From NCBI RefSeq assembly GCF_000317205.1, contig NZ_AJLK01000084.1, positions 1 through 32,504 of the forward strand: a stretch of 32,504 bases of DNA, written 5' to 3'. Made by a program: the position numbers and the translations under genes. How positions within the stretch are numbered: position 1 is the stretch's first letter; the number at the start of each line of letters is the position of its first letter. This DNA is from Fischerella muscicola PCC 7414 (lineage in GTDB: Bacteria; Cyanobacteriota; Cyanobacteriia; Cyanobacteriales; Nostocaceae). Shown piece after piece: positions 1-8,860 of this stretch. The notes beneath the pieces are model-generated. The model saw only the letters and a list, made by a program, of their open reading frames with translations. It was not told the DNA's origin and searched no databases.

Positions 1-1
1 T

Positions 2-1936
2 GCTAAATCGCCACTACCTTCTCCAACTGGCAACTCTGTAACATTAGAGACAAAAAAAGATATTGCCGACTGGTTTTATATTCCTTCATGGAAACGTTCA
101 TTGTTACCTCATTCAACCTCCTTAACTCGTCAGGAATCGGGAAATGAGCAATGGCTTTTATTTATTGATGAATGTGGATTGGGTTGCGAGTTAGCTAACA
201 GATTAAAAAATCAAGGTAAAAATGTTACTACGGTGAAGGTGGGAGAAGAGTTCACTAAACTAAGTGAAGGTGTTTATACGATTAATCCCTACAATTGTCA
301 TGATTATGATACTCTGCTGACAGAACTAATAGCCCTAAATAAAACTCCCCAGAATATTGCCTATTTATGGAGTATCAGTAGCTTGGAGACTCCTAAATTA
401 GGTGAGTTTTTAGAATTCAAAAGTTTGCTATTTTTAATACAAACCCTTGATAAACAAAAAATTACTGAGCGTTTGCAAATTTGGGTTGTATCGAACCAGA
501 TTCAAGAGGTGAATGGTAATGAAACTCTCGATCCAGAAAAAGCAACGGTGTTAGGATTGTGTAAGGTTATTCCTCAAGAGTATCCTAATATTATCTGTCG
601 GAATATAGATTTTGTTTTAACAGACAGTCGAGATTTTAATAGTAATATATTAGATCAATTACTAAGTGAATTCTCGGCTTTATCATCTGATACGGTTGTT
701 GCTTATCGCCACAACTACCGTTGGGTACAAGTATTTGAACCAGTACACCTATCAGCAGTTGAAGAAAACACCCCACTGAGAAAACACGGTGTTTACCTGT
801 TTCCTGGTGGACTGGATAGTCTTGGGGTTGTGATAGCAAAATATCTAGCAAAAACTCTCCAAGCAAAACTCATATTTATCGAGAATTTTACTTTTCCAGA
901 AAAGGATGAGTACTCACAATGGCTGGAAACTCACGCTCAAGAAGATGAAGTGAGTGGCAAAATTAGGAAATTGCAAGCATTAGAGGAATTAGGTGCAAAA
1001 GTTTTAGTGGTACGTGCAGATACAACTAATTCTGAACAAATGTACCACAGCCTTTCACCTGAGAATATTGGTCAAATTCATGGGGTTATTTATTCAACTG
1101 GAATCACGCGCGAAAATGTATTTTGCTCGATACCAGAAATTGGTAAAACAGAATTAGAACAACTGCTTGATGCTCAATTTCGTAAGTATGTTGTCTTAGA
1201 ACAAGTTTTACAGAATAGAAAGTTAGATTTTTGTATCATTCTTTCTTCTTTATCTTCTATTTTGGGAGGATTTGGGTTAGGTTTATACTCAGGAGTTAAT
1301 CAGTTAACTGATTCTTTTACCCAAAGACATAATCAAACAAATTCTTTTCCTTGGATTTCCATTAATTGGGATAAGTTACAACTCAATGCAATCCAAGAAC
1401 AAAAAACACTTGGACAGACATCTGGGGTAGAATTAGCGATCACCGAGACTGAAAGTGTAGAAGTATTTAAACGGGTATTCTCTATAGGAGAGGGAACTCA
1501 GGTTGTTGTTTCTACGATAGATTTAAAAGCCAGATGGGAACATACATTTAAACTTGACCTAGATTCAAAATATTCTAGTCAAGAAGTCCCTTCCTCGCGC
1601 TATTCGCGACCTAATCTGAGTAATTCTTATATTGCTCCAACTAACGAGTTAGAAAAACAAATTACCGAAATCTGGCAAGAAGTTCTTGGAATTACACAAG
1701 TTGGTATTTACGACAATTTCTATGAGTTGGGAGGAGATTCTCTGATTGCTACTCAATTGGTTTCTCGATTGCGAGCAAAATTTCCAGTAGAGTTACCATT
1801 GCGTGACCTCTTACTACAAGCAATGATACCTATCAAGCAGGCAGAAATGATTGAGCAGCTTTTGATGGAAAAAATTGAAGAGTTATCTGAGGAAGAGGTA
1901 GAAATTCTTTTGGCGAACCACGGGGTTGTTGATTGA
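2..1936 (+). CDS. Polyketide synthase, C-terminal part (KR-ACP), 5' truncated by window
   Basis: The reading frame is open from base 2, so this is the tail of a larger PKS; the TTG at 101 is internal. A ketoreductase region is followed by a carrier domain (ELGGDSL, phosphopantetheine Ser codon 1739-1741) and an acidic tail (EELSEEEVEILL) that could dock to the next protein; there is no thioesterase. KR Ser (1247-1249), Tyr (1286-1288) and Asn (1298-1300) are present. However, the nucleotide-binding GGxGxLG reads GGLDSLG (806-826), the usual GRS-like Arg segment reads ENF, and the expected catalytic Lys (APK in homologues) is Gln (DAQFRK). I infer the ketoreductase is inactive and the beta-keto group is kept. 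KS, AT and any DH lie outside the window. The chain is probably passed to the NRPS at 3045. Confidence 0.9.
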   Translation, partial: AKSPLPSPTGNSVTLETKKDIADWFYIPSWKRSLLPHSTSLTRQESGNEQWLLFIDECGLGCELANRLKNQGKNVTTVKVGEEFTKLSEGVYTINPYNCHDYDTLLTELIALNKTPQNIAYLWSISSLETPKLGEFLEFKSLLFLIQTLDKQKITERLQIWVVSNQIQEVNGNETLDPEKATVLGLCKVIPQEYPNIICRNIDFVLTDSRDFNSNILDQLLSEFSALSSDTVVAYRHNYRWVQVFEPVHLSAVEENTPLRKHGVYLFPGGLDSLGVVIAKYLAKTLQAKLIFIENFTFPEKDEYSQWLETHAQEDEVSGKIRKLQALEELGAKVLVVRADTTNSEQMYHSLSPENIGQIHGVIYSTGITRENVFCSIPEIGKTELEQLLDAQFRKYVVLEQVLQNRKLDFCIILSSLSSILGGFGLGLYSGVNQLTDSFTQRHNQTNSFPWISINWDKLQLNAIQEQKTLGQTSGVELAITETESVEVFKRVFSIGEGTQVVVSTIDLKARWEHTFKLDLDSKYSSQEVPSSRYSRPNLSNSYIAPTNELEKQITEIWQEVLGITQVGIYDNFYELGGDSLIATQLVSRLRAKFPVELPLRDLLLQAMIPIKQAEMIEQLLMEKIEELSEEEVEILLANHGVVD

Positions 1937-2047
1937 GAATTGGGATCATTGGGGTAAAGGGTTGTGTCAAATGTAGTTTTTTTTAAACGCAGAGGAACGC
2001 GGAGTATTTTGATGAATTTTTGTAGTGATAAATAGGAGATTCAGTTT

Positions 2048-2815
2048 ATGCTTTTGGTTACAAATCCTCCAAATTATGATTCTATTGCCCGGTTGCAAAA
2101 TGAATTTAAGAGTCCAGATGAAGTTGTCGTAGAAGGTATTATTCCTGCTTTAGAGCAAATACTTTTACCACATATTCCTGAGGGAGGGCGTATTCTCGAT
2201 CTTGGTTGTGGTAGCGCTCAGTTGGTACATCAGCTTCAGATTAGAGGATATGAAATGACTGGACTTGATGCTTCTGAGGCGCTGTTACGCTATGCTCGAA
2301 CAAACGCTCCTGAAAGTGAATTTATCCTTGGTGATATACGTGATTTTAAGTTACCACAAACTTTCGATGCGGTTTTTTCCAAAGATGTTTTACTCTTCAT
2401 TCTAAGTATTGAAGAATTGACAGTTGTTTTCCAAAATGTTTATGCTGCGCTGCGAGATGATGGTTTATTTGTGTTCACGATACCAATAACAGATTGGTTG
2501 CATGATATTGCTCAAGAAAAAAGTTTCAATCATGTCTATGTTAATGATGAATGTGCTTTTATTGAATTATTTGATTATAAACCGGAAGAAAGGATGTGGG
2601 AAATCAAAGTCACTGGTTTTGAGTTGGTAGAAGGTATTTGGAAGCGTTCAGATACAACTTGGTTAAGAAAGGATTACTTTTTAGCGGAAGTTCAATCGGC
2701 TTTAGAAAAGGTGGGTTTTACAGAATTAGCTCATTACAATATTAAAGATTTTGGGGGTAGTGAGGAAGCTGGAATGGCTTGTTTTGTTTGTCAGAAAAAA
2801 TCTTTGACGCAATAA
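2048..2815 (+). CDS. Class I SAM-dependent methyltransferase
   Basis: A 255-aa Rossmann-type methyltransferase. Motif I is ILDLGCGSAQL (around residues 49-59), followed by an acidic loop at the end of strand 2 (TGLDAS), FILGDIRDF and the post-motif FDAVFSKDVLLFI. A ribosome-binding site TAGGAGA lies at 2033-2039 before the ATG. It sits between the PKS and NRPS genes on the same strand, so it probably methylates the assembly-line intermediate or product. The sequence does not say whether the target is O, N or C. One attractive target is the enol of an unreduced beta-keto group, since the upstream KR looks dead, but that is inference. No membrane segments are visible. Confidence 0.85.
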   Translation: MLLVTNPPNYDSIARLQNEFKSPDEVVVEGIIPALEQILLPHIPEGGRILDLGCGSAQLVHQLQIRGYEMTGLDASEALLRYARTNAPESEFILGDIRDFKLPQTFDAVFSKDVLLFILSIEELTVVFQNVYAALRDDGLFVFTIPITDWLHDIAQEKSFNHVYVNDECAFIELFDYKPEERMWEIKVTGFELVEGIWKRSDTTWLRKDYFLAEVQSALEKVGFTELAHYNIKDFGGSEEAGMACFVCQKKSLTQ

Positions 2816-3044
2816 CGAGTCATGAAAGAATAAAACCGCAGAGGCACAGAGGACACAGAGAGAATAAAGAGAAGGAAAAAATTACTTAACTGACTTGTAT
2901 TGCCCTTTGAATATCTATCTGTGTACCCTGCGGGAAGCCGCCCTTACGGGCGTCTACATCGCCTTGCACGGTGTTCGTTTTTTATCTATCTTGTAATGTA
3001 TTGAATAAATTCAAAATAGCTATTAATAAATACTAACTATTAAC
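2816..3044. repeat. Intergenic dispersed repeats between methyltransferase and NRPS
   Basis: Two common cyanobacterial repeat types are present. At 2834-2860 there is a CAGAGG/CACAGAG-type repeat, seen again near 12389, 15314 and 21771. At 2919-2962 there is a GC-rich palindromic element (GGGAAGCCGCCCTTACGGGCG core) whose reverse complement matches the element at 13857-13928. The final 20 bases before the NRPS start hold a copy of the shared AT-rich motif, listed separately. Confidence 0.7.
3024..3036. promoter_or_regulatory. Copy of shared AT-rich operator-like motif before NRPS
   Basis: TAATAAATACTAA (13 bases) is identical to 21076-21088 in the inverted repeat before the TonB receptor. 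It lies only 8 bases before the NRPS start codon, so a bound protein could block transcription elongation or initiation here, or the true promoter is close. No convincing Shine-Dalgarno sequence is visible for the NRPS, so the short spacing is notable. Confidence 0.45.
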
Positions 3045-6000
3045 ATGAATAAAAAATCTTCTAATTTATCACCTGCAAAAAAAGCTCTTCTGGAAAAATG
3101 GAAGGGAGGCAAATTTCGGACTGATACTATCCCTAAACGTAAAAATTCTAATAACATTCCTTTGTCTTTTTGCCAACAAAGACTGTGGTTTATTGACCAG
3201 CTTTATCACGGAAGTTCTTTCTACAATATCCCCAGTGCATTTCATTTAAAAGGGCTACTTAATATTACGGCACTCCAGCAAAGTTTGAATGAAATTCTCA
3301 GGCGTCATGAAGTTTGGCGTACAAATTTTGTGCTTGTAAATGAACAGCCGGTTCAGCAAATTGCATCGGAATTAATTTGGGAGTTACCCATCATCAACCT
3401 GGAGCATTTGTCTGGTGAAAATTGGGAAGGAGAGATTAAAAAATTTGCAGCACAGGAAGCAAAAAAACCTTTTAATTTAGCTAAAGGGCCTCTTGTCAGA
3501 GCAACTTTATTGCGTTTGGGTGAAGAAGAACATGTTTTCCTTTTGACTATGCATCACATTATTACGGATGGATGGTCTGTTGGTGTGTTTATGCAAGAAT
3601 TGGCAACTCTTTATGTAGCTTTCTCTACAGGCCAGCCTTCACCCTTAAGCGAACTCCCCATTCAGTATGCAGACTTTGCTGTTTGGCAACGCGATCGCTT
3701 ACAAGGTGAGTTGCTGCAAACCCAACTCAATTACTGGAAGCAACAACTGAGTGGTGAACTACCCGTACTACAGTTACCAACAGATCGTCCACGTCCTGCT
3801 GTTAGTACTTTTACTGGTGCTAAGCAATACTTTACTTTATCCAAAACCCTGACAGATGCACTGAATCAATTGAGTCAGCAAGAAGATGTGACTTTATTCA
3901 TGACTCTGCTGGCAGCATTTAATATACTGCTCTACCATTACACAGATCAAGAGGACATTTTAGTTGGTTCTCCTATTGCTAACCGAAACCGAGCGGAATT
4001 AGAAGGAATGCTGGGTTTGTTTGTTAATACTTTGGTGTTGCGTAATGATCTCAGTGGCGATCCCAGTTTCCGCGAACTTCTCCACCGCGTGCGTGAGGTG
4101 ACTCTCAATGCTTATACACATCAAGATTTACCTTTCGAGAAGCTAGTAGAGGAATTGCAACCGGAGCGAGATTTGAGCCGGAATCCACTATATGAAGTGA
4201 TGTTTGTCCTGCAAAATACGCCGATGTCGATGCAGGAAGTTTCTGGGTTGACTTTGCGTAGTTTGGAGTTCGATAGCGGTACAGCACAGTTGGATATTTT
4301 TCTGTCGATGTCCGAATCTCAAGAGGGATTGACAGGGTTTTTAGAGTACAATACAGACCTATTTGATTCAGCAACGATAACTCGATTCATCAACCATTTT
4401 CAAGCTTTATTAGAAAGCATTGTTGCCGACCAACAGCAGCGTATTTCACAATTATCACCACTGACTGCCAAAGAGCGAGAGCAACTTTTATTTGGGTGGA
4501 ATCAAACTAGTGCAGATTATCCCCGAGATACATCTCTCCATGAATTATTTGAGCAGCAAGTTGAGCGATCGCCTAATGCCATAGCCATAATTAATCAGTC
4601 AGAACAGCTTACCTATGAGCAACTCAATCAGCAGGTCAATCAGCTTGCTCATTATTTACGAAAACAAGGTGTCACAAAAGAAACGCTCGTCGCCATTTGT
4701 CTAGAACGTGACCTAGAAATGGTTGTGGGAATTCTAGCTATCCTCAAAGCTGGCGGTGCATACCTTCCCCTTGATCCAAGTTATCCAATTGAGCGCTTGA
4801 GCTTTATGCTCTCTGATTCTCAAGCGTCATTGGTAATTAGTCATTCGTCATTGGCTAATAGCTTTAGACAAATGACTTTTGACCAAGAACAAGTGAGGCT
4901 CATTTATATAGACAATGAATGGGAAATTATTAACCAAGAGAGTCAACACAACCCAATTAGCATTTATTCAGGCGATCATCTCGCCTATATTATCTACACT
5001 TCTGGCTCTACTGGAACTCCTAAAGGTGTGCTGGGAACTCATCGCGGTACAGTGAATGGCTTGTACTGGTTATGGAAAACCTATCCTTTCACACAACAGG
5101 AGGTTTGTTGTCAAAAAACAGCTATAAGCTTTGTAGATTCAGTGTGGGAGATTTTTGCTCCCCTACTCCAGGGAATTCCGACTGTAATTATCCCGGATGC
5201 AATTGTCAAAGATCCACAACTGTTTATAGAAACTCTGGCACACCATAAAGTTACGCGTATTGTACTTGTCCCTTCACTGCTACGCTTACTATTAGATACT
5301 TACAGCCATCTCACTAAAAATCTATCGCATCTTAAACTCTGGATCACGAGTGGAGAGGCGTTGTCTGTTAACTTAGCCAAAACTTTCCGAGAATTGCTAC
5401 CTGAAGCAAAACTGATCAACCTTTACGGCTCATCGGAAGTTTCTGCCAATGTTACTTACTGTGATCTGAGTTTGTTACCAGATCAACTAACCACGATTCC
5501 CATCGGTCGTCCCATTGACAATACTCTGGTCTATGTGTTGAGCAGCTGTTTGCAACCAACTCCTATAGGAGTTGTGGGTGAACTCTATATTGGTGGTGAT
5601 GGATTGGCAAAAGGTTATCTGCATCGTCCGGAGTTAACTCAAGAAAGATTTATTGATAACCCCTTTGTCCCAGGAACCAAACTTTATAAAACTGGTGACT
5701 TGGTACGTTATCTCAACGATGGCAATCTTGAGTATTTTGGTCGTCGCGATCGCCAGGTAAAAATTCGAGGTTTCCGGGTTGAATTAGGAGAAATTGAGGC
5801 AGCGATCGCCAAACATCCATCTATCCGGGAGTCTGTTGTCATCGCCCAGGATCATAATCCAAAAGATCAGCGTCTCATAGCTTATGTAGTTACCAAGCAA
5901 GACATTGACATACCACAACTGAGCAACTATTTACAAGAAAAGTTGCCCAATTATATGGTTCCGTCTGCCTTCGTAATTTTGGATGCACTACCGTTAACAC

Positions 6001-7160
6001 CGAATGGCAAAGTAGACAAACTAGCCCTTCCTACAGACGATGTTATCCGACCTCAGGCGATCGCATCTTTTGTTGCTCCTCGGAATTTTACGGAATTGAC
6101 TTTGGTGAAAATTTGGGAAAATCTCCTGAATACTAGTCCTGTTGGAGTCACAGATAACTTCTTTGATTTGGGCGGTCACTCATTTTTAGCTGTGCGATTA
6201 ATGGCTCAAATCTACGATCAATTTGGTCACAATCTTCCCCTGTCTACTCTTTTTGAAAATCCCACAATTGAAAAACTAGCTGCGATTGTTACCCAGCCAT
6301 TCTATGAGAACTCCGGTTCTCACTTGGTAGCAATCCAGCCTTCTGGTGACAAGATTCCTTTCTTCTGTATGCATGGCGCTGGTGGAGGTATTCGTAACTA
6401 CTTTAATTTGTCCAGAAGACTTGGTGAGGACTATCCATTTTATGCCTTGGAAGATAACCCTGACCAAGACGAACCTGAAATTATTTCAGTAGAGGAGACA
6501 GCAACTCGCTACCTCGAAGAAATTCGTCAGGTACAACCCCATGGCCCTTATCTTTTAGGAGGCTTTTGTTACGGTGGTGTGCTTGCCTTTGAAATGGCAC
6601 AACAATTGCAAAGGCAAGGTCAAACAGTAGGTTTGCTAGTTGTCATCGACGCTATATTACCGGAAATTGGGGTTAAACCCGGAGAAGATGACGATGCAAA
6701 ATTCTTACTCCGCATGGCTGAATCGATCAAAACTAACAATAACATAGACTTTTGTGTTGCTTTTGATGAACTTCGAGGTTTACCACTGAATGAGCAACTT
6801 CATTTAGTAAATAAAAAAGCAAACTTCATTTTTAGTGATACAGAGATTAAGGATTTTCTCCGCTATTACAAGCTTTTCAAATCTCATGTTCAAGCGATGC
6901 GAGATTATGTTCCGCAGGTTTATCCTGACTCCATGACTTTATTTCGAGCTAAGGAGGAAATTGTGCATGATTTTGAAAGTGCAGAATTTAATACTAATGA
7001 TCCCTGGCTAGGTTGGGGTAAATATTCTCGTCAACCTATACAGGTTATTGAAGTTCCAGGGGATCATTTCTCGATGTTTGTTGAACCTCATATTCAGGAA
7101 TTAGCCAAACAGCTAAGAATTTGCATTGATCATGCTTTGTTTAATATTGCCAATCACTAA
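3045..7160 (+). CDS. Nonribosomal peptide synthetase module C-A-PCP-TE, beta-alanine-like A-domain code
   Basis: A 1371-aa single terminal module. The condensation domain has HHIITDG (170-176). The adenylation domain has TSGSTGTPKG (from 652), YGSSE, YKTGD and NGKVDK. Aligning the pocket to GrsA by eye gives V,D,W,V,I,S,L,A,N,K; from memory the beta-alanine code is VDWVISLADK, so beta-alanine or a close beta-amino acid is predicted. The carrier domain has GGHS with Ser1046. The C-terminal thioesterase has GGFCYGG, so the nucleophile is Cys1175 rather than Ser, with Asp1202 and His1341 (PGDHFSM) completing the triad. The N-terminal LSPAKKALLEKW segment is typical before C domains. It should accept the polyketide from the upstream ACP, add one residue and release the product. 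The A domain probably depends on the MbtH-like protein at 12616. Confidence 0.93.
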   Translation: MNKKSSNLSPAKKALLEKWKGGKFRTDTIPKRKNSNNIPLSFCQQRLWFIDQLYHGSSFYNIPSAFHLKGLLNITALQQSLNEILRRHEVWRTNFVLVNEQPVQQIASELIWELPIINLEHLSGENWEGEIKKFAAQEAKKPFNLAKGPLVRATLLRLGEEEHVFLLTMHHIITDGWSVGVFMQELATLYVAFSTGQPSPLSELPIQYADFAVWQRDRLQGELLQTQLNYWKQQLSGELPVLQLPTDRPRPAVSTFTGAKQYFTLSKTLTDALNQLSQQEDVTLFMTLLAAFNILLYHYTDQEDILVGSPIANRNRAELEGMLGLFVNTLVLRNDLSGDPSFRELLHRVREVTLNAYTHQDLPFEKLVEELQPERDLSRNPLYEVMFVLQNTPMSMQEVSGLTLRSLEFDSGTAQLDIFLSMSESQEGLTGFLEYNTDLFDSATITRFINHFQALLESIVADQQQRISQLSPLTAKEREQLLFGWNQTSADYPRDTSLHELFEQQVERSPNAIAIINQSEQLTYEQLNQQVNQLAHYLRKQGVTKETLVAICLERDLEMVVGILAILKAGGAYLPLDPSYPIERLSFMLSDSQASLVISHSSLANSFRQMTFDQEQVRLIYIDNEWEIINQESQHNPISIYSGDHLAYIIYTSGSTGTPKGVLGTHRGTVNGLYWLWKTYPFTQQEVCCQKTAISFVDSVWEIFAPLLQGIPTVIIPDAIVKDPQLFIETLAHHKVTRIVLVPSLLRLLLDTYSHLTKNLSHLKLWITSGEALSVNLAKTFRELLPEAKLINLYGSSEVSANVTYCDLSLLPDQLTTIPIGRPIDNTLVYVLSSCLQPTPIGVVGELYIGGDGLAKGYLHRPELTQERFIDNPFVPGTKLYKTGDLVRYLNDGNLEYFGRRDRQVKIRGFRVELGEIEAAIAKHPSIRESVVIAQDHNPKDQRLIAYVVTKQDIDIPQLSNYLQEKLPNYMVPSAFVILDALPLTPNGKVDKLALPTDDVIRPQAIASFVAPRNFTELTLVKIWENLLNTSPVGVTDNFFDLGGHSFLAVRLMAQIYDQFGHNLPLSTLFENPTIEKLAAIVTQPFYENSGSHLVAIQPSGDKIPFFCMHGAGGGIRNYFNLSRRLGEDYPFYALEDNPDQDEPEIISVEETATRYLEEIRQVQPHGPYLLGGFCYGGVLAFEMAQQLQRQGQTVGLLVVIDAILPEIGVKPGEDDDAKFLLRMAESIKTNNNIDFCVAFDELRGLPLNEQLHLVNKKANFIFSDTEIKDFLRYYKLFKSHVQAMRDYVPQVYPDSMTLFRAKEEIVHDFESAEFNTNDPWLGWGKYSRQPIQVIEVPGDHFSMFVEPHIQELAKQLRICIDHALFNIANH

Positions 7161-7440
7161 TAAGACGTTTGTGAAAGTTTGTACACAACTAAACATGAAC
7201 TACACCCGTGTTCAAGTTATACCCCCACAGGCGTTAGCGTAGCTCCTCCGTAAGCAGGCTCGCCCGCAAGCAGGGAATAAATTAAACGAACACCGATGCA
7301 CACTGATTAACACCGATGGATTATGAGTTTGCTGTTAAGTTAATCCCCGTTTGCCATTTTCAAGCTATATGTTCACGAGCGATCGCCCACAATGAACGCA
7401 TGAAAACTTCTTTGCCAATCCCTATTTTCAAGATATACCA
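7161..7440. repeat. Intergenic repeats between NRPS and P450
   Basis: 7231-7275 is a GC-rich small dispersed repeat (GCGTTAGCGTAGC followed by CGCCCGCAAGCAGGG). 7286-7355 is a 70-bp sequence repeated, with one 66-bp insertion, at 13830-13965. No promoter could be assigned with confidence before the P450. Confidence 0.65.
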
Positions 7441-8820
7441 ATGAAACTGCCCCCAGGACCTAAAACCCCCAGTTGGCTGCTAAATCTGCAATTCGAGGCT
7501 AACCCCTTTGGGTATATGGATAATATTTACAGACGCTATGGTGATATTGTCACGATAATGTCTGATTCTACACCAGTAGTCTATGTCAGTAATTCTTTAG
7601 GAATAAAGCAGATTTTCTCTAATACCAAAGAGATCGCAGCTAGGGGTGTGTTGAATCAAGATTTTGCTTTAATGACAGGTCAGCAAGGAATACTTCAATT
7701 GGATGGCTTGCGCCACAAACATCGGCGCAAACTCTTAATGCCTGCTTTTCACGGTGCTAGGATGCAAGCCTACGGGCGACGTATCTGTGAACTGACAGAC
7801 AAAATCATGAATCAGCAGGCGATCGCGAAACCTTTTGTTGCCTACCGTACCATAGAAGATATTACTCTGCGGGTGGCTATAGAAGTTGTATTGGGGTTAG
7901 AGGAGGGAGAGCTTTACAATAAAATAAAACATTTATTTGTTTCTATAGTCAGATATCCCCAATCTCCTTTATATGAGTTCCTCACCAAACTTCCCTGGGG
8001 GCGACGGGATTTAGGTCGGTGGAGTCCAAGGGGATACATGCTGCACCTACGGCAAGAACTTTTTGATTTACTGGATGCAGAAGTTAAAAAACGCCGTGAG
8101 CAAGCAGATCCTTCACGCACAAGCATTCTCAGTGATCTCATATTTACCTGTGATGAAACAGGCACAGTTATGAGCGATGAAGAAGTACGCGACCTGTTAC
8201 TTTCGCCCGTATTTGCTGCTCAGGATGCTTCTGCTACTGCGATCGCTTGGTCATTATACTGGATTCATCGACTGCCGGAAGTTCGCGATCGACTGCTGCG
8301 GGAACTCGATAGCCTTGGTGAATCAAAAGATCCCGTGAGCATTATTGAACTACCCTACCTCAATGCTGTCTGCAATGAAGCTTTAAGAATTTACCCAACT
8401 CAATTATTTACATTTCCAAGATTGGTAGAATCACCAGTTGAGGTAATGGGTTATGAGTTGAGTCCAGGTACAGTGCTAATTGGTAATATTTATTTAACCC
8501 ATCAACAACAAGATTTATACCCAGAACCTAAGCAATTTCAACCAGAACGTTTTCTGAAACAACAATTCTCTCCCTACGAATTTCTTCCCTTTGGCGGTGG
8601 TTCTCGTGTTTGTATCGGAGCAACTTTTGCCCTGTTTGAAATGAAACTTGTCTTAGCAACGATTCTTTCACGCTATCAATTAACACTGGTTAGTAAACGA
8701 CCAGAACGACCCAAGTATGGAAATTTAATTTGTTACCCTGCCAGTGGAGTAAAGATGGTCATGCATGGTCGGCGTCAGCACCAAGGACAATCACAACCAT
8801 TTGTTGTTGGTTCAGTGTAG
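7441..8820 (+). CDS. Cytochrome P450, CYP110-like
   Basis: A 459-aa soluble P450. It opens with the proline-rich LPPGPKTPSWL segment and has an I-helix AAQDASATA (Asp262, usual acid-Thr pair varied to Asp-Ala-Ser), the K-helix ExxR (EALR, Glu313-Arg316) and the heme loop FGGGSRVCIG with Cys391. N-terminal and C-helix sequences resemble the CYP110 family of filamentous cyanobacteria, whose studied members hydroxylate fatty acids and terpenes. Its place directly after the assembly line suggests oxidation of the acyl chain or ring of the product. It needs an electron donor; the sucrase/ferredoxin-like [2Fe-2S] proteins at 9943 and 13972 are possible but unproven partners. Confidence 0.92.
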   Translation: MKLPPGPKTPSWLLNLQFEANPFGYMDNIYRRYGDIVTIMSDSTPVVYVSNSLGIKQIFSNTKEIAARGVLNQDFALMTGQQGILQLDGLRHKHRRKLLMPAFHGARMQAYGRRICELTDKIMNQQAIAKPFVAYRTIEDITLRVAIEVVLGLEEGELYNKIKHLFVSIVRYPQSPLYEFLTKLPWGRRDLGRWSPRGYMLHLRQELFDLLDAEVKKRREQADPSRTSILSDLIFTCDETGTVMSDEEVRDLLLSPVFAAQDASATAIAWSLYWIHRLPEVRDRLLRELDSLGESKDPVSIIELPYLNAVCNEALRIYPTQLFTFPRLVESPVEVMGYELSPGTVLIGNIYLTHQQQDLYPEPKQFQPERFLKQQFSPYEFLPFGGGSRVCIGATFALFEMKLVLATILSRYQLTLVSKRPERPKYGNLICYPASGVKMVMHGRRQHQGQSQPFVVGSV

Positions 8821-8860
8821 CTACTAGAGTTGGTTTTAATATCCATTCATCATAGAGGTA

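Noticed and set aside
101-103. TTG as the start of the PKS gene
   Set aside because: The frame is open upstream to the window edge with typical pre-KR sequence (DIADWFYIPSWKRS), so it is an internal codon.
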